A program made the translations under genes and the position numbers. A stretch of 8,439 nt of DNA from assembly GCA_049975365.1 (NCBI GenBank), contig JBNGDS010000101.1:1-8439 (forward strand), read 5' to 3'. Shown here one piece after another: positions 1 through 6,088 of the stretch. How positions within the stretch are numbered: the first letter of the stretch is position 1; the number at the start of each line of letters is the position of its first letter. Source of the DNA: DSBG01 sp049975365. GTDB taxonomy: Bacteria; Desulfobacterota; Desulfomonilia; UBA1062. The notes under the pieces are model-generated. The model made no database searches, had not been told where the DNA came from, and was given only the letters and a program-made list of their open reading frames with translations.

Positions 1-2
1 AT

Positions 3-1211
3 CACACGGTGGGATTTTACCGCCGGAAGTTCGATGAGGCAGGGGTCAACCCCGGGGACATCAGATCCCTCGACGATCTGAGCCGACTCCCGTTCACCAC
101 AAAACAGGACCTTCGGGACAACTACCCCTATGGGCTCTTTGCCGTTCCTATGAGCAATGTCATCAGGGTCCACGCATCCTCCGGCACGACGGGAAAACCG
201 ACCGTTGTGGGGTATACGAAGCGGGACATTGACACCTGGGCGGAACTCATGGCACGGTCGTTTACCGCTGCCGGGTTGAACAAGAACGACATCATTCACA
301 ATGCCTACGGGTACGGGCTTTTCACCGGGGGGCTCGGCGCCCACTATGGAGCTGAAAAGCTCGGTGCAAGTGTTATCCCCATGTCAGGCGGCAGCACCAA
401 GAAACAGATCATGATCCTGCAGGATTTCGGCCCGACAGCAATCTGCTGTACCCCTTCATATGCCCTCTTCCTGGCTGAGACCGGCCAGGAAATGGGCATT
501 GACATGAAGTCGTTGAGGCTTCGTGTGGGCATACTCGGTGCTGAACCGTGGAGCGAACGGATGCGGCAGGAGATTGAGAGCACGCTCAACATCACGGCAC
601 TGGACATCTACGGCCTCTCGGAGGTTCTTGGTCCTGGGGTTGCGATGGAGTGCGTCGATGGGCGCAATGGGCTACACGTGTTCGAGGACAACTTCATTGC
701 GGAGATCATTGACCCGGCAACTGGACAGGTTCAGCCATATGGAAAGAAGGGCGAACTTGTCTTCACCACGCTGACAAAGGAGGCCTTCCCCCTGATCAGA
801 TTTCGCAGCAAGGATATCTCACGGCTCATGCCCGAGGCATGCAAGTGCGGACGCACGTTCGTGAGGATGGAACGCGTGTCCGGCCGGAGCGACGACATGC
901 TCATCATCAGGGGTGTCAATGTCTTCCCATCTCAGATCGAGAGCATACTCATGGAAATCGAGGGACTCGAGCCTCACTATCAGCTCGTTGTGGAGCGGGA
1001 AGGCTCTCTGGATACCCTCGAGATCCAGGTGGAAGTGAGTGAACAGGTCTTCTCCGATGAGATCCGTGTGCTCCAGAATCTTGAGAGGCGTATTGCAAAG
1101 GACATTAAAGACTACCTCGGGGTCACTGCGAAAGTGAAGCTGGTCGAGCCGAAAACCCTCCAGAGGTTTGAAGGAAAAGCTCAGCGTGTTATAGATAAGA
1201 GAGAACTATAA
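3..1211 (+). CDS. paaK: Phenylacetate-CoA ligase (PaaK family), 5'-truncated by window edge
   Basis: Adenylate-forming ligase that converts an aryl acid such as phenylacetate, with ATP and CoA, to its CoA thioester in the cytoplasm. The reading frame is open back to the window edge, and the residues before the first possible start (GTG at 9) still fit the family, so the true start lies upstream; about 30 residues of a usual 430-440 appear to be missing. Visible motifs are the ATP-binding loop HASSGTTGKPTVV (from nt 171), YGLSEVLGPG (near nt 610), the hinge region SGRSDDMLIIRGVNVFPSQ (near nt 880), and a C-terminal RFEGKAQRVIDKR segment carrying the lysine expected in the last core motif. It sits 11 nt ahead of a tandem-ACT gene, so the two are probably cotranscribed. 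The family is clear. The exact acid used (phenylacetate, another arylacetate, or a related acid from amino-acid breakdown) cannot be read from sequence alone. Confidence 0.93.
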   Translation, partial: HTVGFYRRKFDEAGVNPGDIRSLDDLSRLPFTTKQDLRDNYPYGLFAVPMSNVIRVHASSGTTGKPTVVGYTKRDIDTWAELMARSFTAAGLNKNDIIHNAYGYGLFTGGLGAHYGAEKLGASVIPMSGGSTKKQIMILQDFGPTAICCTPSYALFLAETGQEMGIDMKSLRLRVGILGAEPWSERMRQEIESTLNITALDIYGLSEVLGPGVAMECVDGRNGLHVFEDNFIAEIIDPATGQVQPYGKKGELVFTTLTKEAFPLIRFRSKDISRLMPEACKCGRTFVRMERVSGRSDDMLIIRGVNVFPSQIESILMEIEGLEPHYQLVVEREGSLDTLEIQVEVSEQVFSDEIRVLQNLERRIAKDIKDYLGVTAKVKLVEPKTLQRFEGKAQRVIDKREL

Positions 1212-1216
1212 GGAGG
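1210..1216 (+). promoter_or_regulatory. Strong ribosome binding site for the first ACT gene
   Basis: AAGGAGG lies 6 nt before the ATG at 1223 and overlaps the TAA stop of the ligase gene. It fixes the start and suggests that translation of the ACT protein follows closely on that of the ligase. Confidence 0.85.
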
Positions 1217-1222
1217 TTTCTC

Positions 1223-1654
1223 ATGAAGGTTGAGCAGATTTCAATTTTCCTGGAGAACAAGCCCGGGGGGCTTACCAGTGTGACCCGGGTGCTGAAGGAT
1301 GCCAATATCAATATCCGTGCACTCTCTCTGGCCGACACCTCTGATTTCGGGATCCTGAGGTTGATTGTTGATGATGTGACAACGGCAAAGAAGGTGCTCA
1401 ATGAAAACGGTTTTGCCGTGGGAAAGACACACGTGATCGCGGTGGAGGTGCCGGACAGGCCGGGGGGGCTTCACAGCATCCTGGAACTCCTCTCTGCAGA
1501 GGGGATCAATGTGGAGTACATGTATGCCTTTGTCGAGAGAAGCGGTGAGCATGCGGTGATCATATTCCGCTTTGATGCGATAGAAGAGGCGATAGAGATT
1601 CTGACCAAGGGTGGTTTCAGGGTACTCCCAGGAGAGAAAGTCTACGGTATCTAG
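1223..1654 (+). CDS. Tandem ACT-domain protein (COG4747-like), downstream of paaK
   Basis: A 143-residue protein made of two ACT domains and nothing else: about residues 3-67 and 71-138. Each begins with a strand followed by a PGG-containing turn (NKPGGL; DRPGGL) and an INIR or INVE strand, the usual ACT pattern of a ligand-binding loop ahead of the first helix. ACT domains bind small ligands, mostly amino acids, and control enzymes or transcription allosterically. Stand-alone pairs of this type are often found next to PaaK-like ligases in anaerobes. No catalytic or DNA-binding domain is present, so a sensor or regulatory-subunit role, possibly acting on the ligase, is inferred. The start is supported by AAGGAGG 6 nt upstream. 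It resembles the ACT protein at 5424-5879, sharing the PG turn, INIRA, VDD and KVL blocks. Confidence 0.88.
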   Translation: MKVEQISIFLENKPGGLTSVTRVLKDANINIRALSLADTSDFGILRLIVDDVTTAKKVLNENGFAVGKTHVIAVEVPDRPGGLHSILELLSAEGINVEYMYAFVERSGEHAVIIFRFDAIEEAIEILTKGGFRVLPGEKVYGI

Positions 1655-1664
1655 CAAGGCGCAT

Positions 1665-1757
1665 CCACGGTTCGACCACAGGTTCAGACACGAAGACCGA
1701 ACCTTGGGGCAGCAGCATGACTGTTTCCTGTGCGAACCTGAAGACAGGCCGTGGTTC
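1665..1757. repeat. Nested inverted repeats with five GGTTC/GAACC pentamers (possible structured leader)
   Basis: The intergenic stretch 1655-1799 holds no convincing ORF. Two 21-nt arms, 1665-1685 and 1734-1754, are complementary at both ends: CCACGG with CCGTGG (6 bp) and CAGGTTC with GAACCTG (7 bp), separated by an 8x8 internal mismatch of equal length. Inside, AGGTTC (1680-1685) could instead pair with GAACCT (1699-1704), and GGTTCG (1669-1674) with CGAACC (1698-1703 or 1733-1738). These folds exclude one another. A fifth GGTTC is at 1753-1757. The block sits between the ACT stop and the GTG start at 1800. It could be an RNA switch or processing site, an operator array, or a decayed terminator; no T-run follows it. 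The structure is seen in the sequence; any function is inference. Confidence 0.45.
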
Positions 1758-1799
1758 CTGGCGTGAGACCAGGATGGGAAGAGAGAGGACGCAGACGAG

Positions 1800-2255
1800 G
1801 TGGCACGAATAATCACCGAAACGTTCACAGACAGGCAGGGCAGGGAAGTCGGACTTTCCGTTGCTGCCAGGATTTTTCTCGTCATGGGTATTGCCGCAGT
1901 ACCTGTGTGCGCAGTGCTCGCCATCACGAGCACCTGGATCGCCTGGATAGTTCTCGGTGTGGTGTGCATGGTCGTGGGCGTGACGCTCTACCTCAATTTT
2001 GTAGCCCTTGCCGAGATTATCAGGCTTCTGAAGAAACTTGCTGGTCTTCCATACGGAGGTGTCATCTCAGGATCCACAACAGGGGATATATTTCTCTGCT
2101 CGGAATGTGGCTCCCTGGTATGGGCAGACAGTACCACCTGCACAAAGTGCGGTGCAGAATTTGAGAACATCGGTGAAGGAAAACCCTCGGAGAACGAGGA
2201 CCTGAATGATCTTCACACGGGGACATCCGTGGAAAACACGGGAATGAACCGATGA
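1800..2255 (+). CDS. Small membrane protein with C-terminal zinc ribbon
   Basis: A 151-residue protein of unknown function. Two hydrophobic segments at about residues 19-41 and 45-69 form a likely helical hairpin. They are followed by a soluble tail with CxxC pairs at Cys100/Cys103 and Cys114/Cys117, a zinc-ribbon spacing (CSECG ... CTKCG), and an acidic, polar C-terminus. The start is GTG at 1800: the frame is closed by TGA at 1764-1766 and no other start lies between, and a purine-rich GAGAGAGG at 1781-1788 is an acceptable but distant ribosome site. Coding in this frame is favoured over the overlapping ones by the clean hydrophobic segments and paired cysteines. It lies between the ligase/ACT pair and the TRAP operon on the same strand, with 93 nt to the TRAP start. 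No specific partner or activity can be assigned. Confidence 0.75.
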   Translation: MARIITETFTDRQGREVGLSVAARIFLVMGIAAVPVCAVLAITSTWIAWIVLGVVCMVVGVTLYLNFVALAEIIRLLKKLAGLPYGGVISGSTTGDIFLCSECGSLVWADSTTCTKCGAEFENIGEGKPSENEDLNDLHTGTSVENTGMNR

Positions 2256-2336
2256 AGATCTCAGGGGAAAACGATCCATGGCATCGAGGGGAATCCCCGA
2301 AAGGGACGGAATAACAGATCAGATGAAACAATGATG

Positions 2337-2344
2337 AGGAGGGG
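2337..2344 (+). promoter_or_regulatory. Ribosome binding site deciding the DctP start
   Basis: AGGAGGGG is placed about 4-6 nt before ATG 2349. The ATGs at 2331 and 2334 have no such site and overlap or precede this one, so 2349 is taken as the start. Confidence 0.75.
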
Positions 2345-2348
2345 AAAG

Positions 2349-3407
2349 ATGAAGAGATTGTTCAACGGTATTACGTGTGTGATGTGCTGCCTGCTGCTGT
2401 GTATATCCTGCAGCAAGGAGCCTGAAGAGAAGGCCGCGCCCGCTGAAGAAGCTGTCCAGAAAGCTCCGGCTATTGAACTCTCATACAGCATATTCTTCCC
2501 GCCGACCCATGCCCAGTGCAAGGCCGGCGAGTCCTGGGCCCAGGAGATTGAAAAGCGCACGGATGGGGCAGTGAAGATCAATGTCTATCCTGGAGGAACA
2601 CTCACGGCTGCAGATGCCTGCTATGACGGGGCTGTCAAGGGAATATCCGATATCGGTATGTCATGCTTCGCCTATACCAGAGGGAGATTCCCGGTCATGG
2701 AGGCTGCGGACCTGCCCCTTGGATATACGAGCGGAAAGAACGCCACCCTGACAATAAACGAGTTCTACGCTCAAACACAACCTCAGGAACTCGATGATGT
2801 TCACGTGTTCTATCTCCATGCTCATGGTCCGGGGTTGCTCCACACCCAGAAGCCCGTGGAAAACCTCGATCAGATCAAGGGAATGAAGATTCGTTCAACA
2901 GGTCTCAGCGCAAAGGTCGTGGAAGCACTGGGGGGTGTCCCGGTGGCAATGCCCCAGGGGGGTACCTATGAGGCCCTCCAGAAGGGCGTGGTCGAGGGGA
3001 CATTCGCACCCATCGAGACGCTGAAAGGGTGGAAACAGGCAGAGGTGGTAAAATACACCACTGACTGCCACATGATCGGCTATACCACTGCCATGTACGT
3101 GGTCATGAACAAGGACAAGTGGAGTCAGCTCCCCGAAGACATACAGAAAATCTTCACAGAGGTGAGCACAGAGTGGATCGATGTTCATGGTGCTGCCTCG
3201 GATGAGGCGGACAACGAGGGAAGAGAGTTCACCAAGGAACTCGGGAACTCGATCATCGAGCTGAGCGAGGAAGAAGGCAAACGATGGGAGAGCGCTGTCA
3301 AGAGCGTGATCAACGACTATGTTGAAGCAGCAAAATCCAAAGGGATTGATGCCGAGAAGAATGTCGCACTCCTCAAGGAACTGATCGCGAAGTTCTCTCA
3401 GGAATAA
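2349..3407 (+). CDS. dctP: TRAP transporter solute-binding protein, DctP family, probable lipoprotein
   Basis: Extracytoplasmic receptor that captures an organic acid and hands it to the DctQM membrane unit. It is 352 residues long, typical for the family plus a linker. The N-terminus has a positive start (MKRLF), a hydrophobic core and a lipobox-like LCISC with Cys21 as the likely lipidated residue, followed by a Glu/Ala/Pro-rich linker to about residue 42, so the protein is probably membrane-tethered. Position -3 is Cys, not the usual Leu, which lowers certainty. Family marks are the segment GMKIRSTG with Arg182, expected to pair with the ligand carboxylate, and GGTYEALQKGVVEG, the conserved block that follows it. 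The remaining sequence matches the two-lobed DctP fold. The ligand is not readable from sequence; the adjacent aryl-CoA ligase makes an aromatic or similar monocarboxylate a reasonable guess. Confidence 0.92.
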   Translation: MKRLFNGITCVMCCLLLCISCSKEPEEKAAPAEEAVQKAPAIELSYSIFFPPTHAQCKAGESWAQEIEKRTDGAVKINVYPGGTLTAADACYDGAVKGISDIGMSCFAYTRGRFPVMEAADLPLGYTSGKNATLTINEFYAQTQPQELDDVHVFYLHAHGPGLLHTQKPVENLDQIKGMKIRSTGLSAKVVEALGGVPVAMPQGGTYEALQKGVVEGTFAPIETLKGWKQAEVVKYTTDCHMIGYTTAMYVVMNKDKWSQLPEDIQKIFTEVSTEWIDVHGAASDEADNEGREFTKELGNSIIELSEEEGKRWESAVKSVINDYVEAAKSKGIDAEKNVALLKELIAKFSQE

Positions 3408-3426
3408 GATCCCTTGGGAAACAGGT

Positions 3427-3467
3427 CTGGTGACGCCCCGGTCAACTGACCGGGGTCACCGGTTTTT
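3427..3467 (+). terminator. Strong intrinsic terminator between dctP and dctQ
   Basis: CCCCGGTCA (3436-3444) and TGACCGGGG (3447-3455) are perfectly complementary. The stem extends past a 2-nt bulge by GGTGA (3429-3433) with TCACC (3456-3460) and two further pairs, one of them a G-U wobble, to 3427/3462. Five Ts follow at 3463-3467. Because dctQM lie 20 nt further on with no clear promoter of their own, this probably acts as a partial terminator or a 3'-end stabiliser that gives more binding protein than permease. Confidence 0.82.
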
Positions 3468-3487
3468 CAACGGGTTCGATAGGAAGT

Positions 3488-3985
3488 ATGATATCGTTTT
3501 TACGCATAGAGAGGTTTATCGCACGGTCCACCGAGTGGGTGAACTGGATCTCCGCTGCTGCAGTCGTTTTCATCATGATGCTCATCACCTGCGATGTGAT
3601 CCTGAGGTTCTTTTTCATGAGCCCCATACCGGGGACCTACGAGATCGTGGGGTTTGTGGGATCTGTCGTCATCGCATTCTCCCTGCCGTACACCACCATC
3701 CAGAAGGGTCATATCGCGGTTGAATTTCTGGCTCAGCGTCTTCCATGGCTCGCACGGGTCATCCTGAATGTTGTCAATTCCTCGGCCGCTCTTGTCTTGT
3801 TCGCCGTTGTCTCCTGGGAGAGCCTGAGCTATGCCCAAGGTCTCAAGGCAAGCGGAGAGGTTTCAGCAACGTTGCAGATGCCAACCTATCCTTTTGTCTA
3901 TGGCGTCGCCCTCGGGTGTGCCATGCTCTGCGTGGTTCTGCTGGTTGAACTCATCAGGCAGTTCAAGGGGGCTGAAATCGAATGA
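3488..3985 (+). CDS. dctQ: TRAP transporter small membrane subunit, DctQ family
   Basis: Small integral membrane subunit that joins DctM to form the transporter and helps dock the binding protein. It has 165 residues, normal for the family. Four predicted helices lie at about residues 13-35, 47-68, 86-110 and 128-153. The diagnostic block after helix 1, DVILRFFFMSPIPGTYEI, matches the DctQ pattern of Asp-Val, Arg and a Pro-Ile-Pro-Gly-Thr-x-Glu turn. The start at ATG 3488 has AGGAAG immediately upstream (3481-3486), closer than usual, but no other in-frame start fits the N-terminus. It follows the hairpin after dctP and overlaps dctM by four bases, so its amount is probably set by read-through of that hairpin. 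Confidence 0.92.
   Translation: MISFLRIERFIARSTEWVNWISAAAVVFIMMLITCDVILRFFFMSPIPGTYEIVGFVGSVVIAFSLPYTTIQKGHIAVEFLAQRLPWLARVILNVVNSSAALVLFAVVSWESLSYAQGLKASGEVSATLQMPTYPFVYGVALGCAMLCVVLLVELIRQFKGAEIE
3982..3985 (+). promoter_or_regulatory. ATGA stop/start overlap coupling dctQ to dctM
   Basis: The ATG of dctM overlaps the TGA of dctQ in the four bases ATGA, the standard arrangement for translational coupling, here of two subunits of one membrane complex. Confidence 0.85.
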
Positions 3986-5283
3986 ATCCCACGACGATCG
4001 GGATTATCGGGATCATCGCGCTGTTCATCCTGATCTTTTTCAGGATGCCGGTGGGGTTTCTCATGGCCCTGATCGGGTTTGTCGGATTCGGCTACATCGT
4101 GAACTTCGATGCGTCCCTGAATCTCCTGGCCAAGGATTTCTTCTCTATATTCGGGTCATACAGCCTGACCGTGATCCCGCTCTTCGTATTCATGGGCCAG
4201 ATGGCATTTCATTCCGGGATCAGTTCGAGACTTTTCGATGCAGCATACAGGTTCATCGGTCATCTTCCCGGCGGTCTCGCCGTTGCAACCATCGGCGCTT
4301 GTGCGGCATTCGCAGCCATCTGTGGTTCAACCAATGCGACAGCGGCGACCATGGCGGCTGCGACACTGCCGGAGATGAAGCGGTACAATTACAAGCCGGA
4401 GCTTGCAACCGGGGTTGTGGCAGCGGGTGGCAGCCTGGGCATCCTCATTCCACCGAGTGTCATCTTCATTGTATATGGAATCATGACCGAGCAGTCCATC
4501 GGCAAGCTCTTCATCGCAGGGGTCCTGCCGGGTATCCTGCTGACCGTTCTGTTTGTCCTCAGTATTCTCATATGGACCATGATCAGGCCTGAACTGGGAC
4601 CACGCGGACCTCGGGCGACACTGAAAGAAAAGATCTCCTCGCTTTCGGGCCTCGTTGAAACGCTCATCATCTTTGCCCTGGTCATGGGCGGGCTCTTCGG
4701 CGGGATATTCACCCCAACGGAGGCAGGTGCGGTGGGGGCATTCACCACCCTGGTTGTGGCCGTTGCCAAGAAGCAGCTCACCTGGGAAGGCTTTATCAGC
4801 GCGCTGTTCGAGACCACACGGATCAGCTGCATGATCCTTGTGATTGTTGCAGGAGCAACGGTCTTCGGGCACTTCCTAGCAGTATCCCGCATTCCCTACG
4901 ACATCGCAAACTGGATCTCTTCCTTCCAGCTTCCGCCGGCGATTATCATGAGCATCATCATCTTCGTGTACTTTCTCGGTGGATGTTTTATCGACTCCCT
5001 GGCCCTCATCATGCTCACCATCCCCATCTTTTACCCGGTCATCCTGAAATTCGGGTATGACCCCATCTGGTTCGGGGTCATCATCGTCCTCATCACCCAG
5101 ATCGGGGTCATCACCCCCCCAGTGGGGGTGAATGTGTATGTCGTCAGCGGTGTTGCCCGCGACGTGCCGCTCAATGTTATCTTCAAGGGTGTCATCCCCA
5201 TGCTGATCGCATTGATTATAGCCACGTTCCTCCTCATCCCATTCCCCCAGATCGCCCTGTTTCTCCCCACTCTCATCAGGTAG
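3982..5283 (+). CDS. dctM: TRAP transporter large membrane subunit, DctM family
   Basis: Large permease subunit that moves the substrate across the inner membrane, driven by a sodium or proton gradient. It is 433 residues, full length, and hydrophobic throughout, consistent with the 11-12 helices and two inverted halves known for the family. Characteristic blocks are visible: FAAICGSTNATAATMA (about residues 110-125), GGSLGILIPPSVIF (about 149-162), GIFTPTEAGAVGAF (about 241-254), GCFIDSLALIMLTIPIFYP (about 334-352) and GVITPPVGVNVY (about 375-386). The two PP-containing re-entrant loop motifs lie in opposite halves and are the expected ion and substrate site elements. It starts inside the dctQ stop codon and is the last gene of the operon. 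Nothing appears broken. Confidence 0.95.
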   Translation: MNPTTIGIIGIIALFILIFFRMPVGFLMALIGFVGFGYIVNFDASLNLLAKDFFSIFGSYSLTVIPLFVFMGQMAFHSGISSRLFDAAYRFIGHLPGGLAVATIGACAAFAAICGSTNATAATMAAATLPEMKRYNYKPELATGVVAAGGSLGILIPPSVIFIVYGIMTEQSIGKLFIAGVLPGILLTVLFVLSILIWTMIRPELGPRGPRATLKEKISSLSGLVETLIIFALVMGGLFGGIFTPTEAGAVGAFTTLVVAVAKKQLTWEGFISALFETTRISCMILVIVAGATVFGHFLAVSRIPYDIANWISSFQLPPAIIMSIIIFVYFLGGCFIDSLALIMLTIPIFYPVILKFGYDPIWFGVIIVLITQIGVITPPVGVNVYVVSGVARDVPLNVIFKGVIPMLIALIIATFLLIPFPQIALFLPTLIR

Positions 5284-5423
5284 CAGACCTGAGGCCGCAC
5301 TGCGGCGTATGGTGATGGAGTATGAAGGGAGATCATCGAACTGCCGTTGACGAAACACCTTGAGGGACTCAAGCTCTTCCCGGACAACTGGACGGGATGA
5401 CACACCCTGTGAGGAAGACGGGA
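5284..5423. other. Convergent intergenic region between dctM and the second ACT gene
   Basis: This 140-nt gap lies between two genes that point at each other. It contains two short hairpins, GCCGCA-C-TGCGGC (5294-5306) and CTTGAG-GGA-CTCAAG (5359-5373). Neither is followed by a clear T-run on either strand, so they are only weak candidates for a shared terminator. The octamer GACGGGAT occurs twice near the right end, at about 5392 and 5418. Confidence 0.4.
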
Positions 5424-5879
5424 TCAGTATTTCATGTAGTGGAAGGGTTCGATCGTTGCCAGGGTCTCGGCACTCAAGGTCTTGAACTTGTGCTCGCGCA
5501 GGATCTTCTGGGTGCCCTCGAGATCTGAGACGTCTACCACGAAGACCGCTGTCTTGTTGCTTTCGAGCACGAATCCATAGGCGTTTTCGATATTGATGTT
5601 TTCCTGTGCCAGGAGCTGGACGAGCTTGTCCATTCCGCCCGGCTTGTCATCGATGACGACCGCGATGATCTCCTTGAGGGAAGCAGGTATCCCCTCTTTT
5701 GAGAGCACTTTCTGCGCCAGCTTGGGGTCATCCACCAGGATATTGAAAAATCCCTTGTCGCCATACGAGGATATGGTTATAGCCCTGATGTTTATCTTTT
5801 CCCGGGAGAGAATCCGGGAGACGTGAGCGAGTTTACCGGGTCTGTTCTCGGTCGGTATGGTAAGCTGGTATGCGATCAT
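5424..5879 (-). CDS. Second tandem ACT-domain protein
   Basis: A 151-residue protein of two ACT domains, about residues 3-68 and 72-140, with a short tail ending FHYMKY. The ligand-loop turns are NRPGKL and DKPGGM, each followed by an INIR or INIE strand. It lacks any enzyme or DNA-binding domain, so it is probably a small-molecule sensor or regulatory partner; the ligand is unknown, though amino acids are usual for ACT. It is similar to the protein at 1223-1654 over its whole length and looks like a paralogue. The start ATG at 5879 has AGGAG (5884-5888 on the complement) 4 nt upstream. It is transcribed toward the TRAP operon and ends 140 nt from dctM. It could serve this locus or act elsewhere. 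Confidence 0.87.
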   Translation of the reverse strand: MIAYQLTIPTENRPGKLAHVSRILSREKINIRAITISSYGDKGFFNILVDDPKLAQKVLSKEGIPASLKEIIAVVIDDKPGGMDKLVQLLAQENINIENAYGFVLESNKTAVFVVDVSDLEGTQKILREHKFKTLSAETLATIEPFHYMKY

Positions 5880-5958
5880 ATCTCTCCTGCTCCTCAGTAT
5901 TCGAACTATCAGTCAATCGCCGCGATTCTCTGGCGTATACAACGTTCATCCACAGGCT

Positions 5959-5988
5959 ATTTGAATATCCATTTCCCCGTCGTGTCAA
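5959..5988 (-). promoter_or_regulatory. Possible sigma-70 promoter for the second ACT gene
   Basis: On the complement, a perfect -35 TTGACA (5988-5983) is followed after 18 nt by TCAAAT (5964-5959), which matches four of six -10 positions. Transcription would start near 5952 and leave a leader of about 70 nt before ATG 5879. The -10 is weak and the spacing is one base longer than ideal. Confidence 0.35.
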
Positions 5989-6024
5989 GATCTATCTCGG
6001 GTCGACTCGGAGCGGGCGTGGCTG

Positions 6025-6038
6025 GATGTACGTACATC
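6025..6038. repeat. Perfect 14-bp palindrome upstream of the second ACT gene
   Basis: GATGTACGTACATC is identical to its own complement with no spacer. It lies about 35 bp upstream of the candidate -35 box at 5983-5988, a place where an activator dimer could bind. It has no T-run and only AT/GC-mixed pairing, so a terminator for the gene to its right is unlikely. An operator role is inference. Confidence 0.35.
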
Positions 6039-6088
6039 TCAACGATATGACGACGGTCAGGACTGCTGGGGTTGTGGATCAGGTTCCT

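Noticed and set aside
1661..1740. Possible tRNA because of a GGTTCGA T-loop-like word
   Set aside because: No acceptor stem, D-arm or anticodon arm can be drawn around it at tRNA distances.
1241..1969. 242-residue open frame on the complement across the ACT gene and the intergenic repeat
   Set aside because: It is antisense to a clear ACT gene and to the zinc-ribbon gene, with no recognisable motifs. Such shadows are common in GC-rich DNA.
4327..4892. Long complement-strand frames within dctM
   Set aside because: They are antisense to strongly conserved DctM motifs, and the translations are low-complexity and rich in charged residues.
5294..5306. GCCGCA-C-TGCGGC as a terminator for dctM
   Set aside because: It would have a very small loop and no T-run on either side, so it is not a convincing intrinsic terminator.
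5326..5399. Short protein-like reading frame after dctM (ends LFPDNWTG before TGA)
   Set aside because: Only about 24 codons, no ATG or ribosome site, and several stops separate it from dctM although it is in the same frame. It could be a gene remnant but this cannot be supported.
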